In this document: positions 53,158-62,555 of the stretch, piece after piece | How the letters are laid out: each line of letters opens with the position of its first letter | Numbering within the stretch: position 1 is the stretch's first letter | NCBI RefSeq assembly: GCF_002813755.1 | Contig: NZ_CP018061.1 | Coordinates: forward strand, 1,478,001-1,542,000 | Length of the DNA stretch: 64,000 nt | Reading direction: 5' to 3' | From: Enterococcus mundtii | Lineage (GTDB): Bacteria; Bacillota; Bacilli; Lactobacillales; Enterococcaceae | Notes under the pieces: generated by a model | The model's input: only the letters and a program-made list of their open reading frames with translations | The model's database searches: none | What the model was told of the DNA's origin: nothing | Position numbers and translations under genes: made by a program

Positions 53158-54390
53158 TTACACCTGCGTATTCAACTCCGCGATTTTAACAATGACATCT
53201 GTCGCTTTTTCCATGACTTGTAGGGACACAAATTCAAAACGTCCGTGCATGTTTTCGCCACCCGCAAATAGATTTGGTGTTGGTATCCCCAGATAAGAGA
53301 TTTTTGAGCCATCTGTCCCACCACGTACTGGTTCGATCACTGGCTTAATGTCTAAATCGATCATTGCTTTTTCAGCTAGATCAACGATACTCATATCCTT
53401 TTCGATGATTTCACGCATATTGTAGTATTGATCATACATTTCTACTTGAATACGCTCTTGGTCAAACCGTTGATTCATTTTTTCTTGAATGCTTGTAATC
53501 ATTGCTTTTCTTGCTTCAAATGACTCACGTTTATGGTCACGGATGATATAGCTCATTTTCGCCTCTTCTGGACTTCCATTCAAAGCCATCAAATGGAAGA
53601 ATCCTTCATAACCATCTGTTTTTTCAGGAACTTCATCAGCTGGTAATTCATTGTGGAAGTCGATCGCTACTTGTAAAGCATTGATCATTGTATTCTTCGC
53701 TGTACCAGGATGGACATTTTTCCCTTGGATCGTGATGTTTGCTTGCGCTGCACTAAACGTTTCGTATTGTAGCTCTCCTAAAGGTCCACCATCGATCGTG
53801 TAAGCAAAATCCACGTTGAACTGTTCTACGTCAAATTTGTCCGCACCAACTCCGATTTCTTCATCTGGACCAAAAGCGACTTTGATCTCCCCATGAGGAA
53901 TGGAAGGATTTTTCAACAAAATCTCCATAGCTGTCATGATTTCTGCAATACCCGCTTTGTCATCTGCGCCTAATAATGTCGTACCATCAGTTGTGATCAA
54001 TGTATGGCCATCATAATTTTTTAAATTAGGGAAATCTTTGACATTCAATGTAAAGCGCCCTTCTTTATCTAAAACGATCGTTGATTCTCCATCATAATTT
54101 TCAATGATCTGAGGATTTACGCCTACTGCATTGAAATCAGCTGTATCCATGTGAGCAATAAAACCAATCGAACGTACGTCATGATCGATATTACTAGGTA
54201 GTGTAGCAATCACAAAACCGTTTTCTGTATTATATGTTACATCAGACAAGCCTAGATCTTCTAATTCTTTTTTCAAGACTTGCGCAAACTCTACTTGCGT
54301 TTGCGTAGATGGCGTAGTACGACTTGTTGGATCGGATTGTGTTTCCGTTTTGACATATCTTAAAAATCGGGGTAATAAGTTCTCGTACAT
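53158..54390 (-). CDS. pepT: Peptidase T (tripeptidase)
   Basis: 410 residues, the normal PepT length. Zinc-binding motifs are [11 protein letters not shown] near residue 80, [15 protein letters not shown] near 145 and [15 protein letters not shown] near 180. It removes the N-terminal residue from tripeptides in the cytoplasm. AAAAGGAG precedes the ATG. Between pepT and the lipid kinase gene are two imperfect hairpins (53038-53070 and 53097-53123) without strong T-tracts. Confidence 0.95.
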   Translation of the reverse strand: MYENLLPRFLRYVKTETQSDPTSRTTPSTQTQVEFAQVLKKELEDLGLSDVTYNTENGFVIATLPSNIDHDVRSIGFIAHMDTADFNAVGVNPQIIENYDGESTIVLDKEGRFTLNVKDFPNLKNYDGHTLITTDGTTLLGADDKAGIAEIMTAMEILLKNPSIPHGEIKVAFGPDEEIGVGADKFDVEQFNVDFAYTIDGGPLGELQYETFSAAQANITIQGKNVHPGTAKNTMINALQVAIDFHNELPADEVPEKTDGYEGFFHLMALNGSPEEAKMSYIIRDHKRESFEARKAMITSIQEKMNQRFDQERIQVEMYDQYYNMREIIEKDMSIVDLAEKAMIDLDIKPVIEPVRGGTDGSKISYLGIPTPNLFAGGENMHGRFEFVSLQVMEKATDVIVKIAELNTQV

Positions 54391-54405
54391 AAATGACTCT
54401 CCTTT

Positions 54406-55530
54406 TTATTTAAATTCAAATGGATTGGTCGATGTTTCTGAAACAAAAAAGTCAACCGTCCAATTCTCTTCGTTTTTCCACTTTTCAAATTTCTCTACAA
54501 ATTTTTCCTTACACAATGATTCGATATAATGGCCAGGATCAATTGCAGCTAATCCCGCACTTTGCATATCTTGCGCTGTATGGAAATAAATATCGCCAGT
54601 AATATAGACATCCGCTCCTTGAGCCAAGGCTGCGGGATAAAACTTCTCACCACTCCCACCACAAATAGCGACTCGTTTGATCATTTTTTGTGGGCTTGTC
54701 GTTGGGCGAACCACACGTAAACCTTCCAATTGAAAAACTTCTTTTACATGGGCTGCGAAATCATCCAAGCTCTGTTCTTTTGCTAGTTCCCCAATGCGAC
54801 CTAATCCCCAGGTTTTAACTGGTGCATCGATCGAGAACAAATCAAATGCCGGCTCTTCGTATGGATGTGCTGCAAACATCGCTTGTAAGACTTTCTCTTC
54901 TATATTTTCTGGGAAGATCACTTCGACTTTGGCTTCTTGGACTTGTTCCCCACGGCCGACTTCACCAATTGTTGGATTCGCTCCAGCTTTTGGACGGAAT
55001 CGACCTTGGCCAATCGAGGTAAAACTTGTACTATCATACTCTCCTTGTTCTCCGGCACCCGCTTTTGCCAAGGCAGCTCTTAAACGCGGAGCATCCTCCA
55101 CTGGAAGATAACTGATCAATTTTTTGTAGCCACGTTCATGCGTTTGAACAAGATGACCTGTGACCTCAATTCCTAATTGCTCACAAAACCAATCGTTCAA
55201 CCCATCTTCAATGATATCCATGTTTGTGTGGGCTGCATAGACTGCAATATCATGTTTCAACAAATCAGCGTACATTTTTTCTTGTGGAGAATCAGTGATC
55301 AAACGTTTGACTGGTCTAAAAATCGGGGGATGTTTTGCAATCAAAAGATCGATCTTTTTCTCAATGGCTTCTGCCACCACTTCTGGTCGGACATCTAAAG
55401 TCATCATCACACGTTGGATCGGTTTGTCCAAAGTGCCAATATGCAACCCAACTGGATCGCCTTCTTCCGCTAACCATTGCGGGCAATAGCTTTCAAATTT
55501 TTTGATGAAATCTTGTGCTTTAATGGACAT
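54406..55530 (-). CDS. Nif3-like dinuclear metal centre hexameric protein
   Basis: 374 residues from the ATG at 55528-55530, with AAGGAGG ahead and starting two bases after the trmK stop. Metal-binding segments are AKHPPIFRPVK near residue 65, AAHTNMDIIEDG near 100 and the C-terminal DPGHYIES near 325. The middle (about 130-240) is the PII-like insertion of the longer Nif3/YqfO proteins. The family forms hexameric toroids with two metals per active site; its substrate is debated. It is cotranscribed with trmK, as in most Firmicutes. Confidence 0.9.
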   Translation of the reverse strand: MSIKAQDFIKKFESYCPQWLAEEGDPVGLHIGTLDKPIQRVMMTLDVRPEVVAEAIEKKIDLLIAKHPPIFRPVKRLITDSPQEKMYADLLKHDIAVYAAHTNMDIIEDGLNDWFCEQLGIEVTGHLVQTHERGYKKLISYLPVEDAPRLRAALAKAGAGEQGEYDSTSFTSIGQGRFRPKAGANPTIGEVGRGEQVQEAKVEVIFPENIEEKVLQAMFAAHPYEEPAFDLFSIDAPVKTWGLGRIGELAKEQSLDDFAAHVKEVFQLEGLRVVRPTTSPQKMIKRVAICGGSGEKFYPAALAQGADVYITGDIYFHTAQDMQSAGLAAIDPGHYIESLCKEKFVEKFEKWKNEENWTVDFFVSETSTNPFEFK

Positions 55531-55531
55531 G

Positions 55532-56224
55532 TCATAAAACCTCCTTGATCCATTCCACCTCTTGTTGGATTGTCTCATATCTGTTTTGTTCACTCGCATT
55601 TTTTAATTGCTCTAAGATCACTTCACGTTGTTTGAGCTCCCGTTGCCATTTTGCCGAAAAAGTAGCGTTTTTATCTTCGAGTAAGAATGGCCCGAACATC
55701 AGCTCTTTTTCAGAATAGTCAATGGGCTGTTCTTTCTTTTCAGCTACGATGATCTCATAGATCTTTTTGTTTTCTTCGATGATTTCTTCTGCAATGATCT
55801 GATAGTTATTTTCTTTCAGCCACGTTCGTAACGTTTTTTCGCCAATATTGGGCTGTAGAATCAAACGTTCTTCTCCCGATAAGCGCTGGTTTTGCCGACC
55901 AGCTTCTAAGATGTCACGAATCAAAGAGCCTCCCATGCCAGCAATCGTGATCGCGCTGATTTGATCATGCTTTTCGATGGCATCTAATCCATTGGCCAAG
56001 CGTACCTCAATTCGCTCAGACAGTCCATTTTTCATCACCTGTCGTTTTGCCGATTCAAAAGGTCCTTTAACGACTTCTCCGGCTACAGCAAAGTCGATTT
56101 TTCCTTTGAGCATCAATGCGACGGGTAAGTACGCATGATCTGAACCGATATCTGCTAAACGAGCAGCTTCTGGTACAAAACGTCCGACAGTTTCAAGACG
56201 TTTCGATAACTCTGTGTGATTCAT
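55532..56224 (-). CDS. trmK: tRNA (adenine(22)-N(1))-methyltransferase TrmK
   Basis: 230 residues. The SAM-binding motif I is ADIGSDHAYLPVAL near residue 24, followed by GEVVKGPFESAKR, and the catalytic ITIAGMGGSLIRDIL near 95. A C-terminal coiled coil follows. It methylates adenine 22 of tRNA. The neighbouring Nif3-type gene is its usual partner in Firmicutes. Confidence 0.94.
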   Translation of the reverse strand: MNHTELSKRLETVGRFVPEAARLADIGSDHAYLPVALMLKGKIDFAVAGEVVKGPFESAKRQVMKNGLSERIEVRLANGLDAIEKHDQISAITIAGMGGSLIRDILEAGRQNQRLSGEERLILQPNIGEKTLRTWLKENNYQIIAEEIIEENKKIYEIIVAEKKEQPIDYSEKELMFGPFLLEDKNATFSAKWQRELKQREVILEQLKNASEQNRYETIQQEVEWIKEVL

Positions 56225-56376
56225 TTTTCCACTCCTTAACTACTGAATGTTTGGATAGCATCCAATTTGTCATGACTTTGGACAAACACTTACTTATTAA
56301 AGTTATCCTACTTATTTACGCTTTTTGGATAACTATTGTTCTTGTCCCTATCATAACATTAGTTTATGTTCACTAG

Positions 56377-56413
56377 AAAAAAGAACTGGGAAAATATCCC
56401 AGTCTTTTTTTAA
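56377..56413. terminator. Bidirectional intrinsic terminator
   Basis: AAAAAAGAACTGGGA pairs with TCCCAGTCTTTTTTT around a 6-nt loop, with A- and T-tracts on both sides. On the minus strand it ends the lipoprotein gene (stop at 56446). Confidence 0.85.
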
Positions 56414-56445
56414 CAAGTAATCAAAAGATTTCAATTGATTCTTTT

Positions 56446-56877
56446 TTATTGGACAGTGATCTCAATGATCGAATTTCCAGGAACTTGTGGAGGGATCGAC
56501 ATCGTCATGACCGCCATTTCTACCAATTTAAATTCGATCTTTTCTCCTTCTTTTAAGGAATCGACACCACCAGTGATTTGATCCACTGAAGCATTCAAGA
56601 TCACTCCATCATTGCTGAAGGACGTACCGATATTTGCTGGATCTTCTATTTCTTCTACATCTTTGACGGTGATTTGGTACACATCACCTTCCGCTTCGCC
56701 GAAGCTTTCGATCGTACCTGTAAACACACTTTGTTTTTGTTCGGTAGAACTATCTGTTTCCACTGTCGATTCTGCATTGATCGAATCGATTGAACCTGTA
56801 CTTCCTTCTTCGTTGCCGCAGCCTGCCAATGCAAACACGAGACCGGCAGCAACTAGACCAGTTAAAATAGCTTTCAT
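56446..56877 (-). CDS. Small predicted lipoprotein
   Basis: 143 residues from the ATG at 56875-56877, seven bases after GGAGG; the ATG just before it is too close. The signal ends in lipobox LAGC with lipidated Cys around residue 20, then a Ser/Glu/Thr-rich stretch (25-50) and a small beta-rich domain (VFTGTIESFGEAEGDVYQITV, SIIEITVQ). It is predicted to be anchored outside the membrane. No characterised homologue is recognised. It is monocistronic. Confidence 0.78.
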   Translation of the reverse strand: MKAILTGLVAAGLVFALAGCGNEEGSTGSIDSINAESTVETDSSTEQKQSVFTGTIESFGEAEGDVYQITVKDVEEIEDPANIGTSFSNDGVILNASVDQITGGVDSLKEGEKIEFKLVEMAVMTMSIPPQVPGNSIIEITVQ

Positions 56878-57060
56878 CATACATCCTCCGTGTAATTTCT
56901 TGCGTTACTGCTTTGATGATTCCATCCGGTTATTTCTTCAAGTCCATGGATTCGTTTCATCTTAACTTTGTTCATTTTATGAATTTTTATTGAAAAGGTG
57001 AAAAACAGTGACAGTTGAGTAGATACTCCAACCTGTTTCTGTAAAAATCAATTGCTGGCA

Positions 57061-57987
57061 TTAGCCATTTCGACGATTTCGGCCTGTCATTTCGATTTCT
57101 TTTGTCAAATAGCGGATTCGTTCCATGATCCGTTTGGCTTTCAACGGTTCCTCATCGCCTCGTTGTGTCACCGTCAAATGTTGTTCTAATTCGTTCATCG
57201 TGAAGTTTGAAGAAAAGAATGTTGGCAATTGTTCTTGCATCCGATACTGTAGGATGACACCAAATACTTCGTCACGGATCCAACTACTCATCGCATCCGC
57301 TCCAATATCATCGATCATCAAGATCGGCGATTTCTTCACCGCATCTAACTTCTCAGCCACTTGATCTTTGCCGATGGCTTGCTTCATTTCAACAGCAAAT
57401 GTTGGGAAATGAACCAACGTTGTGGTGAATCCTTTGATTGCCAGTTCTTTCGCTGTTGCACCTAAAAGATAGGTTTTCCCGATACCAAAACTTCCGACCA
57501 AGTACAACCCTTTGTGGAAGTTTTTAGGATCAGCTGAATATTGTTCAACGAAGTCTAATGCTTCTAAGCTTGCATAGCCACGTCCATCTGTTCGTTCGAA
57601 ATTTTCAAAGGAAGCAGATTGGATGTCTTTGGGCATATCCATTGCTTTCACACGACTCTTGATCTCTTCTTGTTTTTGACGAGCTAAGAGTGCTTCTGTC
57701 GGCACATAGGTGACATCGACATAGTGGAAATTCAATGTCAATTTTGGTTCATATCCGGGAGCGATCATCGTTGGATCGTTCGTTTGATATTTTCTTTTTT
57801 CTTGGACATACTCATAGAGTTTGGCATAGCTTTTTTCGATATCCGCTTGCGTCAATCGGTCTTGATGGGCTGATAGAAAGGCTTGAACATCCGCATCATT
57901 CAAAACTTCAGCAATCATCTCGGAATACTTTTCTTGGTAGTTGCGTTTACTGATGATTTTCTTCAGTTCTTTTCCTACATCTTCCAT
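57061..57987 (-). CDS. dnaI: Primosomal protein DnaI (helicase loader)
   Basis: 308 residues. The AAA+ core has Walker A GSFGIGKTY near residue 165 and Walker B ILMIDDIGAD near 225, with the sensor SSNFTMNELE. An N-terminal helical domain precedes it. DnaI loads the replicative helicase together with DnaB and DnaD. Its ATG overlaps the dnaB stop by one base (TAATG). Confidence 0.95.
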   Translation of the reverse strand: MEDVGKELKKIISKRNYQEKYSEMIAEVLNDADVQAFLSAHQDRLTQADIEKSYAKLYEYVQEKRKYQTNDPTMIAPGYEPKLTLNFHYVDVTYVPTEALLARQKQEEIKSRVKAMDMPKDIQSASFENFERTDGRGYASLEALDFVEQYSADPKNFHKGLYLVGSFGIGKTYLLGATAKELAIKGFTTTLVHFPTFAVEMKQAIGKDQVAEKLDAVKKSPILMIDDIGADAMSSWIRDEVFGVILQYRMQEQLPTFFSSNFTMNELEQHLTVTQRGDEEPLKAKRIMERIRYLTKEIEMTGRNRRNG

Positions 57988-59369
57988 TAGCTCTCACCTT
58001 CCTTTTTAGCCAGATACTCTTTGAAGCGACGATCGATCTCGGCTTTTTTCTCTGTACTGATTTGCGTTTCGTCTTTTGGTTGATTGACCCAATCAGGCAA
58101 TTTTTCTCGCCTTACGTTTCGTCGATAATTTGACGTGTTGTTTTGTTTTGTCGCTTTTGGTTGCTTTGCTTTCGTACTCAATGTATGGAGATGCTCAATC
58201 GCATCTTCTGGCGTACTGATTTTTTTTTGCGCCCACTCATTGGCGATCGTATTCACGAAGCTCGCATTCAAGCTCGCATGGTTTTTTATGACTAACACAT
58301 AGTTGATCAAAATGTTGATGACACTGCTAGACAGACCGGATTGGGTGACCAAATCTTGCAACAACCAATTTTCCTGTTTGGAAACATACCCGCCTTTTTC
58401 TTTTTTTATCGCTTCGAGATAACGCATCGGTGGGGTTTGTCGTGCGACTTGGATCAATTGTTGTGCAGCACTAGGCAACGCCTGATTGACAGGGACACCA
58501 GTTTCAGCAGGCTGATCGGTATCCAGAGTGTTGCTCGATTGTCGCAACGCATTCTGCTGTTGCTGCCGTAGCAAGACGATCCGTTGAAGTTCTTTTAAAG
58601 ATACTTCTTCTGTCGTAAAATCAAACGACTGTAGAATCAACTCTCCTAATGTCAGTTCATCAAAGCCATAGAGTTGTTGGTATGTTTTCACTTGTTGAAG
58701 GACTGGTTCTGTCAACTGATTGATGTGTTGTTTCTTCAACCAATCGGTCAGAAACGTCCAGTCAAACGAGTCTGAATCTGCTATCAATGATTTGGGTTCA
58801 ACAGGTGTGAATTTTTGCTGGATCGATTCCACTTGTTCTTGGTTTGCTGCATAGACTGTTTCATTGAACCGATAGACTTCCAAAAACTTCTTAGTAATTT
58901 TTTGATAGCCTTCATGCGAAAGATTTTTTGGCTTAAATAACTCTGTCAATTGGTTGAATCGACGTTCACCAACTTTTTCTAGAAGTAAAAAAGAAAGTAA
59001 CGTATCATTGAAAAACGCAGGAACGTCCATCGGTTCTAACAACTCATAAAGAAAACAATTGCCCAAATTTTCATCTTTTTTGAAATAGACTTCTAAAAGA
59101 CCGATTCCTTCTAGTTTTTTTCGCGCCTCATAAAATTGTGGTAATCCACAACTTAGACTACTCAATAAATCGGCGTGTAATCCTTCAGGACCTACGCCAG
59201 TTTCTAACGAGATCTCCGAGTACAACGTCAAGTAAAGACTCAACGCTTCTCCCCCGATCAATGGTTGGTAAAGGGATAACAAGGCTGACTTTCCTTCTTC
59301 TTTTAAAGGACTGCTCTTTCTTCCTTGGTAAATATTTTTCGGTTGTAATTCTTTCCACGCATTTTCCAA
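57987..59369 (-). CDS. dnaB: Replication initiation and membrane attachment protein DnaB
   Basis: 460 residues. The N-terminal winged-helix region (about 1-150, ALLSLYQPLIGGEALSLYLTLYSE) and the DnaD-like C-terminal helical repeat (about 300-400, MRYLEAIKKEKGGYVSKQENWLLQDLVTQ in part) identify the Firmicute DnaB, the helicase co-loader and not the helicase itself. Its basic tail may bind DNA. It lies 22 bp after nrdR and overlaps dnaI, the usual nrdR-dnaB-dnaI order. Confidence 0.93.
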   Translation of the reverse strand: MENAWKELQPKNIYQGRKSSPLKEEGKSALLSLYQPLIGGEALSLYLTLYSEISLETGVGPEGLHADLLSSLSCGLPQFYEARKKLEGIGLLEVYFKKDENLGNCFLYELLEPMDVPAFFNDTLLSFLLLEKVGERRFNQLTELFKPKNLSHEGYQKITKKFLEVYRFNETVYAANQEQVESIQQKFTPVEPKSLIADSDSFDWTFLTDWLKKQHINQLTEPVLQQVKTYQQLYGFDELTLGELILQSFDFTTEEVSLKELQRIVLLRQQQQNALRQSSNTLDTDQPAETGVPVNQALPSAAQQLIQVARQTPPMRYLEAIKKEKGGYVSKQENWLLQDLVTQSGLSSSVINILINYVLVIKNHASLNASFVNTIANEWAQKKISTPEDAIEHLHTLSTKAKQPKATKQNNTSNYRRNVRREKLPDWVNQPKDETQISTEKKAEIDRRFKEYLAKKEGES

Positions 59370-59391
59370 GGAATGCTCCCTCCTTTATTAA

Positions 59392-59889
59392 TTACGCATC
59401 ATTTTCACTATTACCCGAATCTTTGGCTTTATCAACAATGTCTTGTAATTCTTTCAAAAAGACAGACATATCTTTGAATTGACGATAAACACTCGCAAAA
59501 CGAATATAGGCGATTTCATCTAAGTTCACTAAATCTTCCATGACGTATTCGCCGATCAGATTAGTTGAAACCTCATTTTCGCCAAGACTTCTTACACGAT
59601 TTTCAACATGATTGACGATCTGTTCCATTTGTTCCATCGCTACTGGACGTTTTTCGGCAGAACGGATCAATCCACGTAAAATCTTGTCACGATTGAATTC
59701 TTCCCGTTCACCATTTTTCTTGATAACTAATAAAGGTGCCGCTTCAATTCGTTCAAAGGTCGTAAAACGGAAGGAACATTTTTCGCACTCCCGGCGTCTT
59801 CTTATCGCTCGACCATCGTCAGCTTGACGACTATCGATCACTCTTGAGTTGTTATGTTGACATCTAGGACATCTCATCGTAATTTTCAC
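59392..59889 (-). CDS. nrdR: Transcriptional repressor NrdR
   Basis: 165 residues. A zinc ribbon at the start ([15 protein letters not shown] then CEKC) and an ATP-cone ([20 protein letters not shown] near residue 55) show NrdR, which represses ribonucleotide reductase genes when dATP is plentiful. The protein has the extra acidic tail of the enterococcal type. It heads the dnaB-dnaI operon. Confidence 0.96.
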   Translation of the reverse strand: MKITMRCPRCQHNNSRVIDSRQADDGRAIRRRRECEKCSFRFTTFERIEAAPLLVIKKNGEREEFNRDKILRGLIRSAEKRPVAMEQMEQIVNHVENRVRSLGENEVSTNLIGEYVMEDLVNLDEIAYIRFASVYRQFKDMSVFLKELQDIVDKAKDSGNSENDA

Positions 59890-60335
59890 CTCTCTTGGTG
59901 TAGTTTGATCGCTTATTTGAATGTACCAAATGAAGTTGTTCCATCAGTTAACTCTTCCACCTACTATGAATCATTGGTGTTAAAAAGGCTGATTTTCACA
60001 CTAAGCTTAAAAATTATAAAATATGAAAAGGACTTTTTCAATTTATATCTTATTGCTCAGGTCAAAATAATTTTTACAACTTCACTGCTTAATTGTGTTA
60101 GATTTTTTCCCACTGATTTTTTATTGAACTAATTCAAGTGGATCGTAATAAACGTTTTCTTATTACTAACTTTAGTATAACATGAAACAATTAAGCAATG
60201 CGACTGTCCCAGTTAAAAAATCGCTTGAACTGAAAGATTTGTTGTGTTTTCATCTCAACGAACGAAAACAGACTGGCGTTAAGCACCAGCCTGTTTCTTT
60301 TGGATTTTCTGTTTTACTAAATGATTGGGTAATCT
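59890..60335. other. Intergenic region between nrdR and the CsbD-like gene
   Basis: About 445 bp. It contains a copy of the dispersed repeat word GCTCAGGTCAAAAT (60055-60068, also at 62337-62350) within a longer similar stretch (about 60005-60068), and the terminator of the CsbD-like gene (60265-60300). A plus-strand ORF here runs through the next gene in antisense and is not credible. Confidence 0.55.
60265..60300 (-). terminator. Intrinsic terminator of the CsbD-like gene
   Basis: AAACAGACTGG and CCAGCCTGTTT form a stem with one mismatch around a 9-nt loop, followed on the minus strand by TTTTCG. It lies 36 bp past the stop codon. Confidence 0.7.
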
Positions 60336-60668
60336 CTATAGTTTATCTTCGATTCCCGTATAATGTTTCATTCGTTCTTCTTCGATTTTTTGTTCTGTTG
60401 AACGATGATCGAATTGGGGGGCTTGTTTTTCTTCAGGACTTGTCTCTGGATCTTTGCGTTCTGTTGTTAAGTCTTGGCGTTTGGCTTCTTTTTCGACATG
60501 TTGGTCTTCTAACTCAGCAATTCTCGCCCGGTATTCATCTTCACGGATTTTACCTTCTTCTGCTTGGATCTGGCCCTTTTCCTGTAAGTCTTCTTTGTGG
60601 AGAATCTCACCAATCTTTTCTTTCGCAGAACCTACTACTTTGTCTTTTTGGTTTTTGAATGTACCCAT
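60336..60668 (-). CDS. CsbD-like stress protein with charged tail
   Basis: 110 residues from the ATG at 60666-60668 (AGGGGGAG ahead). The first 45 residues match the CsbD/YjbJ family (FKNQKDKVVGSAKEKIGEIL). CsbD genes are induced by general stress in Bacillus and other bacteria. The rest is a highly charged, probably disordered helix, rich in Glu, Lys, Asp and Gln, longer than usual. The function of the family is not known. Confidence 0.75.
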   Translation of the reverse strand: MGTFKNQKDKVVGSAKEKIGEILHKEDLQEKGQIQAEEGKIREDEYRARIAELEDQHVEKEAKRQDLTTERKDPETSPEEKQAPQFDHRSTEQKIEEERMKHYTGIEDKL

Positions 60669-60725
60669 CGTATCATCTCCCCCTCTTTCTTTATATAAAT
60701 AGCATAGCAAAATGTTGCGATTTAC

Positions 60726-61346
60726 TCAAAGAAAGCGATTAAGTAACAACCATTTTTTGATTTCAGCGGATAAATCTTCCTTGGTTTGACGATTATCGAA
60801 CACGATATCCGCACGTCGTTTTTTTTCCTCGATCGACAATTGACTTTTCACCCGTTGTTCTGCGTCTTTTTTTGATAATTGATTGCGTACCATCAAACGT
60901 TCGATCTGCTGGGATTCTGGAATATAGACCACTGCGACGGCATCCATTTGTGTATCATACTGTCCCTCAAATAATAATGGAATATCGACGACGATCAGCG
61001 GATATTTTACTTTCTTCTCTATGATTTCTTCAGTGATTTTCCCACGGATAAATGGATCTAATACTTGATTCAATTGCTCACGAGCGGTGACAGAGCCGAA
61101 AATCAATTGTCCAAGTTTTGCCCGGTCTAAGCGACCATCCTGTTGGAGGATCTCCTTGCCGAACGCTTGAACCAACGCTTGAAGTCCTGGCGTATCCGGT
61201 TCAACGACCGCTCTTGCCACTTGATCGGCATCAATTACTGGAAAGCCATATTGTTGGAAAATAGCAGCGGCAGTACTCTTGCCTGTCGCAATTCCTCCTG
61301 TCAAACCTAAAACAAATCCTACTTGGGTATTCTTAATTTCTGACAT
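60726..61346 (-). CDS. coaE: Dephospho-CoA kinase
   Basis: 206 residues from the ATG at 61344-61346. The P-loop is GLTGGIATGKST near residue 15, followed by DADQVARAVVEP and, further on, VVDIPLLFEG. It adds the last phosphate in coenzyme A synthesis. The start is uncertain: a TTG three codons upstream has a better-spaced AAAGGGGG. The gene overlaps the 3' end of mutM by 28 bp, so both are translated from one message. Confidence 0.92.
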   Translation of the reverse strand: MSEIKNTQVGFVLGLTGGIATGKSTAAAIFQQYGFPVIDADQVARAVVEPDTPGLQALVQAFGKEILQQDGRLDRAKLGQLIFGSVTAREQLNQVLDPFIRGKITEEIIEKKVKYPLIVVDIPLLFEGQYDTQMDAVAVVYIPESQQIERLMVRNQLSKKDAEQRVKSQLSIEEKKRRADIVFDNRQTKEDLSAEIKKWLLLNRFL

Positions 61347-62155
61347 GTTGGACAATAGTGCGTCCCCCTTTGCGCAACTTTCGTTTTCACGATTGGTGTT
61401 TGACAACGAACACATGCTTCTCCTGTCTGTCCATAGACATGTAAAGCCACTTGGAAACTCCCTGACTCACCTAACGCATTGAGATAACTTCGGATCGTTG
61501 TCCCCCCTGCTTCAACTGCTCGTGACAACACATCAATGATTGCTTGACGGAGTAATTTGATTTCTTTTGGGCGTAAAGAATCAGCTGGTTGCTCTGGATG
61601 GATCTTCGCTTCCCATAATGCTTCATCTACGTAGATATTTCCTAGTCCTGTGACCAACTTTTGATCAAGTAACAAAGGTTTGATAGCTTTGTGTGACTTT
61701 TGTAGTCCTAAGGTAAAGTCTTTCAACAAGAACAAATCTGGTAAAGGTTCTGGACCTAATTTCAAGATCCCTTTATAGGTATTGCTCGCCCCTTTTTCAA
61801 CAATCGTCATCCGACCGAATTTTCGTACATCGTGGTATCGTAATTGGCTGCCATCTTCAAAAGAGAAAATCACATGTGTGTGCTTATCGATTGGTTCTTC
61901 TTTTTCAAAATATTGATATTTTCCCTCCATCCGTAAATGGGAAATCATTTCATAATGACTCAAGTGAAAAATCAAAAATTTCCCTCTACGACCGATCGAT
62001 TCGATGGTTTCACCAATTAACGTTGCTTCAAAAATTGGTACCTCCGGTTGTTCAATGATTCTCGGCCACAGCACTTGAACGTTTTTGATTTTTTTGTTTT
62101 TCACTAATTTTTCTAATCCTTTTCGGACAGTTTCAACTTCTGGTAATTCGGGCAT
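61319..62155 (-). CDS. mutM: Formamidopyrimidine-DNA glycosylase
   Basis: 278 residues from the ATG at 62153-62155, which leaves the catalytic proline as residue 2 in PELPEVETVR. The ribosome site is AGGTGAG. The C-terminal zinc finger is complete (CVRCQTPIVKTKVAQRG then CPTCQ). It removes oxidised purines such as 8-oxoguanine from DNA and cuts the strand. It lies between polA and coaE, a standard arrangement. Confidence 0.96.
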   Translation of the reverse strand: MPELPEVETVRKGLEKLVKNKKIKNVQVLWPRIIEQPEVPIFEATLIGETIESIGRRGKFLIFHLSHYEMISHLRMEGKYQYFEKEEPIDKHTHVIFSFEDGSQLRYHDVRKFGRMTIVEKGASNTYKGILKLGPEPLPDLFLLKDFTLGLQKSHKAIKPLLLDQKLVTGLGNIYVDEALWEAKIHPEQPADSLRPKEIKLLRQAIIDVLSRAVEAGGTTIRSYLNALGESGSFQVALHVYGQTGEACVRCQTPIVKTKVAQRGTHYCPTCQKLRIPK

Positions 62156-62555
62156 GCTTTTTCTCACCTACATTTTTCACTTATTTGATTTAAATTGAAC
62201 TTATTTGGGACAGAAATAAAATCTTTTTTGTTCCTGAGCTTAAAACCGAATAAACGGTGTTCCAGAAGCTGACCTTCAACATTACGCAATAAAATTGTAA
62301 AATATAAAAAACTATTTTTTTATTTTCTATCTTACGGCTCAGGTCAAAATGCGTTTATCACAACCTTGATAAACGGTACTCCAGAAACAACTCCTTCAGG
62401 AATAAGCTAAGAAACCCAAAAATTTAAAAAACAATTTTCGGGTTTCTCGCCTTATTCTCGGAGCTGGATATTTCAGTCACAATCTACTCCCGCATCGAAC
62501 GAACCCGATCCAAGTGCTTCCCTCAAAGTTTGTCTGTCAGTATAAAAGTAAAGAA
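62156..62555. repeat. Intergenic region with several dispersed repeat modules
   Basis: 400 bp without a gene. It holds TAAACGGTGTTCCAGAAGC (62251-62269), a variant (62370-62388) and GCTCAGGTCAAAAT (62337-62350), all related to copies elsewhere in the window. A strong AT-rich hairpin GAAACCC / GGGTTTC (about 62410-62446) may stop polA transcription on the minus strand. It lies between polA and mutM. Confidence 0.7.

Noticed and set aside
60182..60658. A 158-residue plus-strand ORF opposite the CsbD-like gene
   Set aside because: It is the antisense of a real gene and its terminator, with no ribosome site and a composition typical of shadow frames.
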